A stretch of 64,000 bases of DNA, from positions 6,312,516 to 6,376,515 of the forward strand of contig NC_033641.1 of NCBI RefSeq assembly GCF_001540865.1. Reading direction: 5' to 3'. Positions 21,683 through 32,296 of this stretch are shown here, piece after piece. Under the pieces are notes generated by a model. It was given only the letters and a program-made list of their open reading frames with translations. It made no database searches and was not told the origin of the DNA. Origin of the DNA: Ananas comosus. Taxonomy: Eukaryota > Streptophyta > Magnoliopsida > Poales > Bromeliaceae. Both the position numbers and the translations under genes were made by a program. Numbering within the stretch: the first letter of the stretch is position 1; every line of letters begins with the position of its first letter.

Positions 21683-22312
21683 TCAAATAAAGTGAAAGCG
21701 AACATCAATATGCTTAGTTCGGGAGTGATACGCCGCATTCTTTGCAAGATGAATTGCACTTTGATTATCACAATGCACAACATATTTGTTCTGCTTCACT
21801 CCAAATTGTGAAAGCAATCGCTTCAACCAAATTATTTCCTTTGCCGCCTCGGTCAAGGCAACATATTCAGCTTTCATAGAGTACAAAGCAACGATGTCTT
21901 GCAATCTAGACATCCAACTAACCGCACTACCTCCAAATGTAAAAACATATCCCGCAGTAGACTTTCTTGTCTCTCTACAACCGGCATGATCAGAATCAAC
22001 ATATCCATTCACCTCCAAAGAAGTTCCACCGAAACACAAACAAACATTTTGTGTGCCCTTCAAGTACCGAAGAATCCATTTAACGGCTTGCCAATGCTCC
22101 CATCTCGGATTAGACATATATCTTGAAATAACTCCAACCGCATAAGCTATGTCCGGTCTCGTACCAACCGTAGCATACATCAAACTTCCAACGGCGAAAT
22201 TATAAGAAACATTCTTGATTTTATCTCTTTCGATCTCATTCTTTGGAGAGTTATTCTTGGATAACTTGAAATGTCCAGCTAATGGAGTTAAAACCGGCTT
22301 ACAATTATTCAT
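21683..22312 (-). pseudogene. Copia RNase H (nested element)
   Basis: Open frame of 209 codons with GTRPDIAYAVGVISRY, the VNGYVDSDHAG block, KAEYVALTEAAKE and HCDNQSAIHLAKN, ending near HSRTKHIDVRFH. Together with RT it copies the element RNA. Confidence 0.88.
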
Positions 22313-22321
22313 CTCAAACTT

Positions 22322-22943
22322 TTAAAGAACTTTGAAAATATAGCTCGATTGACTAAGCCACAACTTGCCGTGCTTCCTATCCCTTATAATTTGCATGCCA
22401 AAAATTTTCTTTGCTTCACCAAGATCCTTAGTAGCAAACTTCTTCAACATATCAAGCTTCAACTTTGTAATATCATTTTGATCATTACGAGAAATCAACA
22501 TGTCATCCACATATAGTAACAAAATAGTGAAAGAACCAAATGTTGAGCCTTTAAAATAAACACAATGACCAAAATCACATCTTTTGTAGCCTTCATCTTA
22601 CATGAAAGAATCGAACTTCTTATACCATTGTCTGGATGCTTGCTTTAAACCATACAATCTCTTCTTTAGTTTACATATTAATTAGAATTAGCTTCTACAA
22701 AGCCCTCGGGTTTAATATATAAATTTCTTCATTTAAATCACTATGCAAGAAAGCGGTTTTAATATCAAGTTGTTCAAGCTCAAGATCCAAAGTTGCAACT
22801 AAGGATAAAACAATTCTAATTGAGCAATGCTTGACAACAGGAGCAAATATTTCATTGAAGTCAATACCTTGCTTTTGTCCATAACCCTTAACAACAAGCC
22901 TTGCCTTATATCTCTTGGATCTATCGGCTTCATTCTTGATCAC
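22322..22943 (-). pseudogene. Copia reverse transcriptase (nested element), broken
   Basis: Contains KARLVVKGYGQKQGIDF, then LDIKTAFLHSDLNEEIY, a frame break, and the catalytic YVDDMLI box with FATKDLGEAKKI. The catalytic aspartates are intact but the frame is not. Confidence 0.85.
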
Positions 22944-23347
22944 ATAAACTTATCGATTTTTTAATGCTTTCCTTCCGACCGGAAGCTCCACCAACTCTCA
23001 AGTATGGTTTTGATATAAGAAATCGATCTCATCCTTCATTGCCCTTTGCCACTTTGCTTCTTCAGGACAATCTTTTGCTTCCTGAAAATACTCGGGCTCA
23101 CCCGAATCAGTAAATAAAGCATAATACAAGGAGAATACCTTTGGGTGGGTTTATGTAGCCTGGTTGATCTTCTCAACTCATGTGTCGGCGGGATAGACAT
23201 ATCGTCCTCGCTCTCATGAGAACCATGCCGACTTTCACTAGATTATGTGCTTTCTTCATGATCAACATTACCGTCATGACCAACATCATCATGTACATCT
23301 TGAGAAGAACTATCAACTTGTACATCAGTAACAACCTTATTTTTCTT

Positions 23348-24349
23348 TTACTTTTCTTCCGTGCCTTCTTTAAACATTACATCTTCTCTAAACACAACAT
23401 CCTGACTCCAAATAGTTTTTCTAACAACGGGATCCCAAAGTCTATAGCCCAACTCATCACCTCCATAGCCAAGAAATACACATTTCCTTGATTTCACATC
23501 AAGCTTTGTTTTACTTTCTTTAGGAATATGAACATAGGCTTCACACCCAAATATTCTCAAGTGTGCATAGGAAAATGTCTTTGCCACTCCATACGATTTC
23601 CGAAATGTCTCCTTCTAATGCAACACTAGGTGATCTATTAATCAAGTACATGGCCGTATTTGCCGCTTCGGCCCAAAAAGGCTTTGGTAGACCGGAGTGA
23701 GACAACATATTTCAAATCCGCTTTACAATGGTTCGGTTCATTCTTTCAATAATCTCATTTTGTTGCGGGCTATAGGGAACCGTCTTCACTCTTTTGATGT
23801 CATTTTCAAAACAAAAATCATCAAAGGCACTAGAGCAAAATTCATGACCATTGTCAGTTTGCAAGCACTTAATAAATGGTCACTTTCCTTTTCAACACGA
23901 GCTTTGAATTTCTTAAAAGTTTCAAAAACTTGATCTTTTGAAGCCAAAGGATAAATCCAACACTTTCTAGAATAATCATCTAAGAAAGTAACAAAATAGT
24001 ATGCACCTTCAAGTGACTTAATATTGAAAGGACCACAAACATCGGAATAAACCAATTCCAATAGCTTACTTTTTCTATGCATCTCATTTCTTTTAAAGTT
24101 AACTCTATGTTGTTTTTCCATAATGCAATGTTCACAATCTAAAAATGAATGCTCAAAGGAAGGAATAAGGTTATATTCTTGTAATACCTTCATACCATGC
24201 TCACTTAGATGACCAAGCCGATTAAGCCAAACTTGCATATCTTCGTCTTTGCTTGCGGTAGCAACCATCAAATTTGAATCATCACCCTTTTGAGCGGTTC
24301 TATAAAATGTATAGAGACTTCCATCCTTTTGCCCTTTCAAAATAGTCAT
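23348..24349 (-). pseudogene. Copia integrase (nested element), broken
   Basis: GAG-pre-integrase block (LNRLGHLSEHGMKVL, C-x2-C with HCIMEKQHRV), then the integrase core start LVYSDVCGPF with FLDDYSRKCWIY, a frame break near 23790, and the C-terminal block IFGCEAYVHIP...KCVFLGYG with WSQDVVF. Confidence 0.85.
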
Positions 24350-24559
24350 ACTACCCCTCGATATCCTTCAAGAGCCCTTTCCAAAAGTGATAACAAAACT
24401 AGAATCATCCAATTGTCCTCCCAATATTAAGTTCTTTGTAATCTCCGGAACATGATGCACATTTGTCACTATATGCTTATGGCCATTTGTTTGCTTTATG
24501 ACAATGTCACCAATACCAATAATTTTACATGCCCAATCATTACCAAGATAAACAAATTG

Positions 24560-24660
24560 ATCATCTACTTCTTTGTATATAGAAAAATTTGATCAGTTCG
24601 TATATGAAAAGAAGCACCGGAATCCAAAACCCAAGTGTTTGCACAAGAAGAGACCCTGCA
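24560..24660 (-). pseudogene. Copia protease remnant (nested element)
   Basis: Minus-strand WVLDSGASFHIR is the catalytic DSGAS motif. A stop follows soon after. Confidence 0.7.
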
Positions 24661-24779
24661 AGCAACACTTAATGTGACTCCACGTTCACCATCCGAAGCG
24701 TTGTTAGCTTTATTCTTGACATCCTTGCCTTTATCTTTTGCTTATTTTCCAAAGCATAACAATCCTTTCTCACATCGCC

Positions 24780-25500
24780 CGTCTTCTTATACTACCAACA
24801 AGTAAACTTTCTACCTTGTGATTTTGACCTTCCTTTACTTTGAGACCTTCCCTTTGTGTTAGAATATTGACCTCGCTTCGATGACTTTCCTCTTTCATCA
24901 ATAGTTAGTGCATGACTCAAATCACTAGACAATTGATTTGTGGCTTTACGAGTTTTCTCATTCAACAATGAAGCAACAATATTATTTAACTTGAATTTGT
25001 TTCCCATTGTGTTCGCCACCATAGTAACAAGAGTATCCCAACTTGAAAGTAAAAAACTCAAAAAGTATTAAACAAAGGACTTCTTCATCAAGGTTAATTT
25101 TGAGAGACATCAATTGTGCCGCAATAACTCACTCACCATGCTTACAAATAGTAGAACCTTCTTGCATCTTCAAGAGAAAAAGTCTCTTCATTGCATGCAT
25201 CTAAGTCAGACCGGAAGGTTGCTCAAACGATTGCTCCAAAGTCTCCCACAACTCGGATGCAATCTTGCATTGATAGACATCAAACAAGATCGATGGTGAA
25301 ATGCATGGCCTAATCACCGCCAAACATTTTCGGTCAAGTCTATCCTATTCATGATTATCCATACTAGTGGGCTTTGCACCTTTTTCCAATATTGGTAAAT
25401 CAAGCTCTTTTGCAACCAAATAATCCTCTATCATGATTTTCCATATAGGCCAATTGCTCTCATTCAACTTCTCAAATTCCATAGCCTTCTCCATTTGAAA
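24780..25500 (-). pseudogene. Copia gag (nested element), broken
   Basis: Begins near 25497 with an ATG and reads the gag N-terminus (EFEKLNESNWPIWKIMIEDY), with stops near 25350. The downstream frame at 24792-25061 keeps a serine- and lysine-rich basic tail that normally precedes the zinc knuckle. Confidence 0.75.
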
Positions 25501-25560
25501 GATGAGTGAATGAACACAAATGAATGCTTAGATAACCACCAATCAAGCTCCGATACCAAT

Positions 25561-26209
25561 TGTTGTAAAATGAGGGTGAAAAATATTAATGGCAATTTCA
25601 CAAACACTTTGTGGGCAATTTCACAACCCACTCTCTACAAGCATCCAATGGAGAGCCAATCACAAGAGCAATAACAAATAAACAAAATCACAATAGCACA
25701 AGGATTTACGTGGTTCCGCTATGCCTACATCCACGGGAGAACAATACAAAAGAAGCTTCCACTATAAACTTGGAGATTACAAGAGAGATTCAAATAAGAA
25801 GAAATATCACTTTAACTCTAAAATATAAAAAAAGAGCTCCAACAATCTCTAGCGTTACCCAAATGGTGTAAACCACACCTCACAAGAAAGATCTCACCTC
25901 CTTCTTGATAGAACCAAAATCAAAACCAAGCTCTAGGATTTCCTCTCTTTTCTCCTACTTTTTTTCTCACTCTCTAGTTCTCTATCTCTTCTTTTCTCTA
26001 ATATTCTAATACCCTACTTTAGCTCCTAAGAGAAGAAGCTATCAATATGGGCCTTTGGATCAAAAGAACTATAATCTAAAGGCTTACAAATAGGAGGCCC
26101 ACACACATAATAAAAAAACATATAAAGAGGAGATTTTAACTTCACCAAATTATATAGCGCAAATAGTAAAGCCCAAATAACAAATAGGCTCAATGTAATT
26201 AGCTCAACA
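25561..26209 (-). repeat. 5' LTR of the nested copia element
   Basis: 649 bases. It contains the antisense word TTTACGTGGTTC and is followed on the plus strand by the duplication GTCTA. Confidence 0.92.
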
Positions 26210-26601
26210 GTCTATACTACCATTTCAAGTCATCTAGCATTTCCATCCGGATATCATTTTTTTTTTAAGTATGACCTTTGGTCGTACAATCATTCATCAA
26301 ACTTGACTCTTGTTATCTCACATATTTCTTTCAATGACTCCATATGTATTCCTTTTTTTCTGGCAAACTTTTGGAAAACTTTTTTAAGAAGTTCTTTTAC
26401 ATCCATGATATTTTTTTTTTTACTTTTTCTCCCTTTGTTTTCCGCACACTTTTCTTTCACCTATTTTTTTTTCACTCCCTTCTTTTTTTATTATCCTTTT
26501 TCTCACTATTTTTTTCAATTCTCACTATGTTTTTTTCCAGAAGCCAAACCTTTTGGCGAAACAAAGCTGTCAAATAGCCTAAACTTTGATACTAGATCTG
26601 A

Positions 26602-27187
26602 TGTCTGACGGAATTTGAGTTCCTACATTTTGTGAGCTCCAAAATAGGATTCACAATTTTTTTCAAAATCTTTTGAATTTTTGGAACTTTTTTAAAATTT
26701 TTTTGAAATTTTCAGAATAAAAAAATTATAAAAATTATGAAAATTAAAGAAAATTTTAAAAAATTCAAAAGAAAGAATAAAAAAGAAAAAAATAATAATT
26801 AGAACTCACTCATGAAGCAAACTTGCTTCAGGACTGGACTCACTTTTGGGCGACACATTCGTGAAGGAAAAAAATATTGCTCGTGCACAAAAGCTCCGAA
26901 TAGTTTTTTTATTAATTTATTAATATCATCATCCTCATACAATGAAGCTCTACGCTTTATTTATACTATCTTTAGCCTTAGATACACACAACCAACTTCG
27001 AATTTTATCTTATCCTAAATAACCAACTAAAAAACCTTATCTAGAGATTAACTGAATAATAAAAATCAAAAAATAAATACTAATTAAAAGATAAGATCAA
27101 TTACTCCAATCTTATTAAAAAACAAAAACAATGAACTCAATCAATTTAAACCGATCAACCGGGTTGGGTCGGGCCAATTCTGCATCA
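26602..27187 (-). repeat. 5' LTR of the LARD-like element
   Basis: Partner of 19233-19849; about 30 bases shorter. Many transition differences indicate an old insertion. Confidence 0.7.
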
Positions 27188-27600
27188 ATAAGTAGTGGAA
27201 GCAACTGGGATGAAAGTTGCCTTCTTTTAGTAAAAGAGAATTCCAAATCAAAATAGAGTTTCAAGGCCCTAAATTATGGTTTCCTCTTTTCAAAAATTAT
27301 TTTTCTGGTGTGGTGAATAGTAGAGAGAAAACTCGAGAGATAAAAGCAAAGTTCCGAATGTAAGAAAATCTAATGAAACATATTAGGCAGAAAGCAAAAG
27401 AAGCAATGAAAAATTTTTACGGCCCAGCGAACAGTTAGTAGCATTAACTAAACCCTTGATCGGACCAACCCTGCTATGAGTATGAAAATATACCACACTC
27501 ATTTTTCGAGCAAAATAACTTCTACGTTATTATAGAAAAGAGCAACCAAACTGGTATTAGAGACTGTAAATGATTAAAATAAGATTCCTCATGCCATGAG

Positions 27601-27943
27601 CAAGGTTTTAAGTGCCCGTCGGCACGGGCCGTATCCACCGCGCCGTACTGTGCCAACAAGATACCGGCACGATACAAACCCCGTGCTGATGGCACAGCTC
27701 AAAACCCTCTATTCTTTAAATTAGTAAGTAATTTCCTAAATAAAGTTCAAAAGATGTGATAAAAAGACATAATAAATAGTTAGAATATTTTGTTGCTAAA
27801 GAAAATAAATATTTTATAGTATTATGTGTCGGCACACAAAAAATTTTTTGATCAGCACGCATCGGCACGGCTCGACACGCACCGTGCCATACTGTGCCAG
27901 CAAGTTTCCGGCACGACCCCATGCCATGACACTTAAATCCTTG
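27601..27943. mobile_element. hAT-like MITE, copy 2 (in MA3 intron)
   Basis: Inverted repeats CAAGGTTTTAAGTGCC and ACTTAAATCCTTG and a perfect 8-bp duplication GCCATGAG (27593-27600 and 27944-27951). Same family as 21142-21474, opposite orientation. Confidence 0.88.
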
Positions 27944-29339
27944 GCCATGAGGTACAAAAGAAGATAGGAAACACTATGAACGTAAAAAACACATTGCTTC
28001 TGATTCAATAACTTGATTTCATAGCATATCACCTTTCTTTCACCAAAGAAAAAAAGACATAAAAATGCTTTGCAAGTTTTAGTACTCCTAGCTGCATTAG
28101 ATATAGCATATCTGGAGAGGAAAAGCAATTGTGTACTTTCTTAGGTCTCTAATTTGACCAAAATAAGTCCAAAAGCTACTTGCTCCCGATTACATTACTA
28201 AGAAAGAGCTAAAAGGACAATACCACTCAAGAAAAAGAGAAGAACAGTAGTGAGTGGTAGCCAATTCTAGGTTGCTTTTGCTATACACTTCTTCAGAAAA
28301 GGTAAAACAGCTATTTACTTTCCCTGCTTTACCATGAAACAAGCCATTCCATTCTCTAAATAAGATCATTCACGAGAATGAGATGAACGACCAAAGTTGT
28401 TCTGGGACACGGATTATCATCAACATATACATAACAAGTAGGTTCTCCTTGGTTCAAAACTATAGGGAAATACTTTCCTTGCTTAAATTTTTACCAATAA
28501 TCGTCCATCTCTAAACAGTTGCCACGATACTCTCTTCCCACATATAAAGGATCCCAAGAAAATTATTTCTGGTAGAGGGCATACTATTTTGTGTTCATTC
28601 TAGTTTTAATCCTCAGAAGTTTGGGCAAGTACCGATTTAGTTCCTAAACTTTCGGTGCTTACAATTAACGATCTACAGTTTAATAATGAACAATCAAATA
28701 CTCTAGTTTTGTAGTAGAAGAATAACAATCAGACGGCAGCCTAGCCATCCATGTTAGATATCCTGGACAAGAGGATTTGACTACATCTAAATCCCACCTA
28801 AAAACCGACATGCCTCACACGAGGGAAAATTCCACCCCCAAGAACTTTGACTATCGAAATGTCCTCTTAATATTGATGCTCATGTGCGTAATTAGGTGTC
28901 ATAAACTATGAGTAAATATATACCTAACGAGGAAAAAAAAAATCAATGAAAAATGATATTAACCCTATGATATTCTATGTTTGCCTCCGGGACTCAAGTT
29001 TCAACCTGCCAAGTGATGACCAAAATCTCAAAAAAGATGAAGAGGAAAGGATTTTTCCTATAGCTGAATCCTAACCCAAGTACTTAACCGTAAATAAAAG
29101 TGAAATTCTGAATGAAATTTATTTCAAATCCCCAAATTATGCCTTCCATCAGACCCGAGTACATGATCACTAATGAGGAAGGAGCCTTCACGAGACAAAC
29201 AAGGAGAGCTCTAAACAGTGGATTTTGGTTCTAAACTAAACACTGCATATATTCATTCACCTTATCATAATAAAGAACACCAAATATTTTGGGGAAAACA
29301 AAAAAACAAACAAACAAACAAACAACATGAGAAATTTAC
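27944..29339. other. Intron sequence next to exon 1, no gene seen
   Basis: Upstream part of MA3 intron 1. AT-rich, no coding frame or repeat structure recognised on either strand. Confidence 0.5.
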
Positions 29340-29511
29340 CTTTCTTTGCCCCGGCTGCAAGATGCGATCCGGGCAGGTGGCGAACAGCAATCCTGTCCAT
29401 CGGCACCCGCACTCCTCCGGTCGCGACCTTTAACCGCCCGTCCAAGAGCATGGACGCCGGCGATCTCGGCGACGTAGGAAGAATTTCTTCCTTTTGATGA
29501 GACGCCGCCAT
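29340..29511 (-). CDS. MA3-domain protein, exon 1 (start codon)
   Basis: A 172-base exon starting with ATG in a strong context (G at -3, G at +4) and encoding 57 residues plus one base. It contains SPRSPASML and, 20 residues on, IAVRHLPGSH, then ends GAKK before the donor AAAG|GTAAAT. The order SP.SP.S.L, IAVRH, basic KK-D is the layout of the N-terminus of plant MRF proteins, and the phase (1) fits exon 2 exactly. Together these argue this is the true first exon of the gene whose exon 3 lies 21 kb away. An alternative is a separate gene whose next exon is not in view, which I think less likely. Confidence 0.72.
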
Positions 29512-29700
29512 CGCAATTAAATCGCACTAAAACACAGCAGCACATAGACAACTGCTTTGCTCACTCAATTAAACAGCAGCAGATGACGATTCTTGATATT
29601 ACATTAATGAGTCGGGGAAAGAGAGGGAGATCTCTTTCCCCGACGAAGAAGATATTAGTAAGGAAGGGGACAGAGATGTATTTGGAGTTATAGTTGAAGG
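29512..29700 (-). promoter_or_regulatory. 5' leader and core promoter region of the MA3 gene
   Basis: Immediately upstream of the exon 1 ATG. The minus strand carries a perfect inverted repeat, an AUG-UAA start-stop (29599-29604) and a further upstream ATG (about 29543-29545) in a weak context whose frame overlaps the main start. A TATA-like CTATAACTCC lies near 29680-29690. The transcription start is not known, so whether all of these are transcribed is inference. Confidence 0.45.
29611..29644. promoter_or_regulatory. Perfect 14-bp hairpin in the 5' leader
   Basis: GTCGGGGAAAGAGA (29611-29624), a six-base loop and its exact reverse complement TCTCTTTCCCCGAC (29631-29644). It lies 100 bases upstream of the MA3 start codon. 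If transcribed it would form a strong stem in the leader. Confidence 0.75.
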
Positions 29701-29784
29701 TCGCCGTCGTCCTGCTCGATGGATGTTTCAGTTCCCTTTTTTATTGTTCTCTTCTCTCTCCGCCCTCGACAGAGACCAAACGGG

Positions 29785-29810
29785 GATTATTATTATTATT
29801 ATTATTATTT
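29785..29810. repeat. (ATT)n microsatellite
   Basis: About eight ATT repeats upstream of the MA3 promoter region. Confidence 0.9.
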
Positions 29811-30080
29811 AATTAAAGAAGATGGAGATAAATCGGGTGTGGTTCGGTTTTCCCCGGGGCGAGGGGCGTGCATGTGCCGTTGTACACTATCCCACGTCAG
29901 AGAGGCGTGGGCGCCCGTGTCGTTTCCGGACAAGTGGCGGTCGCGCAGCCGTCCATGAGAGGGCGGCGGAGCGCAGGTGCACGTGTCGTGGGCTCTCGCG
30001 GCAGGCGAGCGATGGAAGAGCTGCTAGAACCTATACAACTGTTGTCCCTGCGCGACACCGACCTCAACATTTGCATAAAA

Positions 30081-30205
30081 GCGGTCGAATGGTTGGTATT
30101 CGAAACTCAAGTTCGAATCCTAGTTGATTCATATTTTTAACTAAATTTATTTCTAAATGAAATAAATAAAGCGAATAGTGTGCTATCTATTTCTAAAAAA
30201 AAAGT
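30081..30205 (+). mobile_element. tRNA-derived SINE, copy 2, 5'-short
   Basis: B box GTTCGAATCC at 30111-30120, then the same body as the copy at 5411-5589 and an A tail. It is flanked by a perfect 12-bp target duplication ATTTGCATAAAA (30069-30080 and 30206-30217). The A-box half is missing, as in 5'-truncated SINEs. Confidence 0.85.
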
Positions 30206-31225
30206 ATTTGCATAAAAAAAAGCATAAATTTTGAATTTTTACAAAATTGGGAAGTTTTTTTTTTGCATATTCGGATCGAATTTTTAAAAAACTGACCAAA
30301 ATATTTTTATTTCTTTCTCTCTTTCTTTTTTTTTTCTCTTGTTCTTTTTTTTTCCTTTTACGAAGAGAGAAGTGGAGGCGGAGGCGGTCCACCTCCCCTC
30401 TGCCCCTGTCTGCGCACCACCCACCCTCCTCACCTCCAACCCCACCAAGGCTGTGCTCACCGCCGCCCTTTGGAACGCCCTTCCTCCCCTCTGCCCCATG
30501 TGCCGTTGCCTACGCCCGCTCACCTACCGCCCTTTTCGTCTTTTATCCCGCCGAGGCTGCGCTGCGATTCTCTTATTTTTTTTCTCTCCAAACCTTCTCC
30601 ACTGTCTCCACGGCCATTTGCGACCCACCTACACCTCCACCTCCATTGCAACAAATTTTTTACCCACCAAACCCACTTCTAGGGAACCCGCCATCCTCAC
30701 CACCGCTGACAACGAAGAAATGGAAGCGCTTCTTGATGCCAAGAAGCTCGCTGGCGAGGAAGGGGGCATGCGAACCACCGCACCCATCCGAGACCGGCGA
30801 CGAGCAAGGTGGAGACGGAGAAGAGCATGACGATACCGAAGAAGAGGGCGGGGCGGCAGCGAGCGCAGGGTCCCAGAGGGCAGCAGCGAGCGCAACATTG
30901 GCGGTGTCGGATGCGAGGAGGGTGGGGGTTGCACGGGAACATTTCTGGTCAAGCACTTTTGTTTGCTTAAAACAAAAAAAAATTAACTAAAAATCAAGAA
31001 CTAGAGAATAAGAAGAAGATAAAATTACACTTTTAAGATAAAGTTATAATGTTTTAGAAGAACGTTGCACTATTACAGACGTAAGTTGCAGTCTTTGAGA
31101 TGTAAACTACACCTTTTAAGATTAAAGTTACACTCTTGGGAGATAGTTACACTATTTTTTCTTCCAAAGAGCAACCTTTAATATGAAAATTACACTTTTT
31201 AAACGAAAGTTACATTATTTAGGAG
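30206..31225 (-). repeat. Foldback repeat unit A (inverted copy)
   Basis: Reverse-complement copy of units B and C. It shows the poly-pyrimidine run (30310-30360), a GC-rich core, then an AT-rich part with spaced GTTGCACTATTAC and AAAGTTACA words. Inside the core the two sides are themselves inverted (a CACC..CTCCTCAC.TCCAACCCC side at 30420 and a GCGAGGAGGGTGGGGGT side at 30915). The long frames in it look like composition effects, not genes. Edges are approximate. Confidence 0.6.
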
Positions 31226-31236
31226 ATAGTTACACT

Positions 31237-32296
31237 GTTGCTCCTCCCAAAAAGTACAATTTTTGTTTAAAAAGTATAATTTTTATCTTAAATGTTATAA
31301 TTTATATTTCAAAGAGTGCAACTTACGTCTATAATAGTGCAACATTCTTCTAAAAAAGTCTAACTTTATTTTAACAATGCAGCTTCATCTTTTTCTTCCT
31401 TCTTCTCTAGTTCTTCTTCTTTATTCTCTAATTTTTTTATTTTTAGTTAATTTTTTTATTTGAAGCAAACAAAAGTGTTTGACGAGATATGCTCACGTGC
31501 ACCCCCCGCGCTCCTCGCCTTCGACCCCGCTGAGCCCGCACTTACCGCTGGTCTCTGGGATGCCGCACTCGTCGCCGCCCTACCCTTTTTTCCAGTGTTG
31601 TCATACTCTCATCCATCTCCACTTTGTTCGTTACCGGCCCTGGATAGGAACTGTGGGCTGTGTGCTCTCTCCCTCGCTAGCGAGCTTCTTGATGCTGAGA
31701 AGCACTTCTTTTCGTCGTCGGTGGCGATGGTAAGGACCGCGGGTTCCCAAAAGTGGGTTCGGTAGGTGGAAAATTCGTTGTAATGGAGGTAGAGGTGGAG
31801 GTAGGTAGCGAATGGCCACGGAGGTGGTGGAGGAGGTTCAGAGAGAAAGAGAAAGAGGATCGCAGCGTAGCCTCGGCAAGGTCAGAGGCGAGGAGAGCGG
31901 GGGGTGAGCGGGCGTGGGTGAGGGCGCATAGGGCGGAGGCAGTGAGGGGTGTCCCAAAGGGCGACAGCGAGCGCAACCTTGGTGGGGTCGAAGACGAGGA
32001 GGCCAGGTGGTGCCCGGACATGAGCGATGGCACGGGGGGCAGAGGCAAGGCGGGCCACCTCCGTCTCTGCCTCTCTCTTTAGAGAGAGGCAAAAAAGAAC
32101 AAGAGAAAAAAAAGGAGAGAGAGAAAGGAATAAGGATATTTTGGCCAGTTTTCTAAAAATTCGGCCTGAATCTACAAAATTGAAAAACGCGGCCCAATTT
32201 TGCAAAAACTCAAAACTTGTGGATTTTTTCTGCAAATTGGACTTTTTATAAAAAAAATTTAATACTTTACTACTTTTAAATAAGGGTGTCAAACGG
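31237..32296 (+). repeat. Foldback repeat unit B
   Basis: Starts CTCCTCCCAAAAAGTAC, runs through the AT-rich part, the core beginning GCACCCCCCGCGCTCCTCG (31499) whose reverse complement recurs with changes at about 31980-32015, a poly-purine tract (32090-32130) and ends AAATAAGGGTGTCAAACGGG. No protein similarity seen. Confidence 0.6.

Larger units (their letters stand above)
20470..26209 (-). mobile_element. Ty1/copia retrotransposon, nested, dead
   Basis: LTRs at 20470-21114 and 25561-26209 both run TGTTG...CAACA. The 5-bp target duplication GTCTA is perfect (20465-20469 and 26210-26214). On the minus strand a primer site TTGGTATCGGAGC adjoins the 5' LTR (25561) and a purine tract ending GTGGGAGAT adjoins the 3' LTR (21114). 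Gag, protease, integrase, RT and RNase H are in copia order but broken by many frame changes. It is inserted in the LARD-like element and carries a small hAT-like MITE. Confidence 0.93.
19233..27187 (-). mobile_element. Non-autonomous LTR element (LARD-like), nested host
   Basis: Two LTR-like direct repeats (19233-19849 and 26602-27187) are alignable along their length. On the minus strand they start TGATGCAGAA and end in ACA. A decayed primer site (TAGTATCAAAG, compare TGGTATCAGAG) abuts 26601 on the minus strand, and a purine tract (AGAGAAAGCGGA) abuts 19850, giving minus orientation. Without the inserted copia element the internal region is only about 1 kb and lacks pol, so it is non-autonomous. 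No clean target duplication was found. It lies in sense in the MA3 intron. Confidence 0.65.
8603..29339 (-). other. MA3 gene intron 1, about 20.7 kb, filled with transposons
   Basis: The donor AAAG|GTAAAT at 29340/29339 and the acceptor ATGACAG|AT at 8603/8602 are both phase 1, so they join without a frame break. The interval contains a gypsy element with an inserted solo LTR, an LTR-LARD carrying a copia element carrying a MITE, and one further MITE. The gypsy element is antisense to the gene, the copia and LARD are in sense. Sequence not assigned to elements (8603-9160, 18877-19232, 27188-27600, 27944-29339) shows no gene. Confidence 0.7.

Noticed and set aside
29719..30140. Several overlapping plus-strand frames upstream of the MA3 gene
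   Set aside because: They include the (ATT)n repeat and end in the SINE; arginine-rich GC composition, no homology recognised.
30247..30990. Long open frames (up to about 247 codons) in the GC-rich foldback units
   Set aside because: The frames exist on several overlapping registers and both strands, are Pro/Ser/Ala/Arg-rich and differ between the three repeat copies; they follow from base composition.
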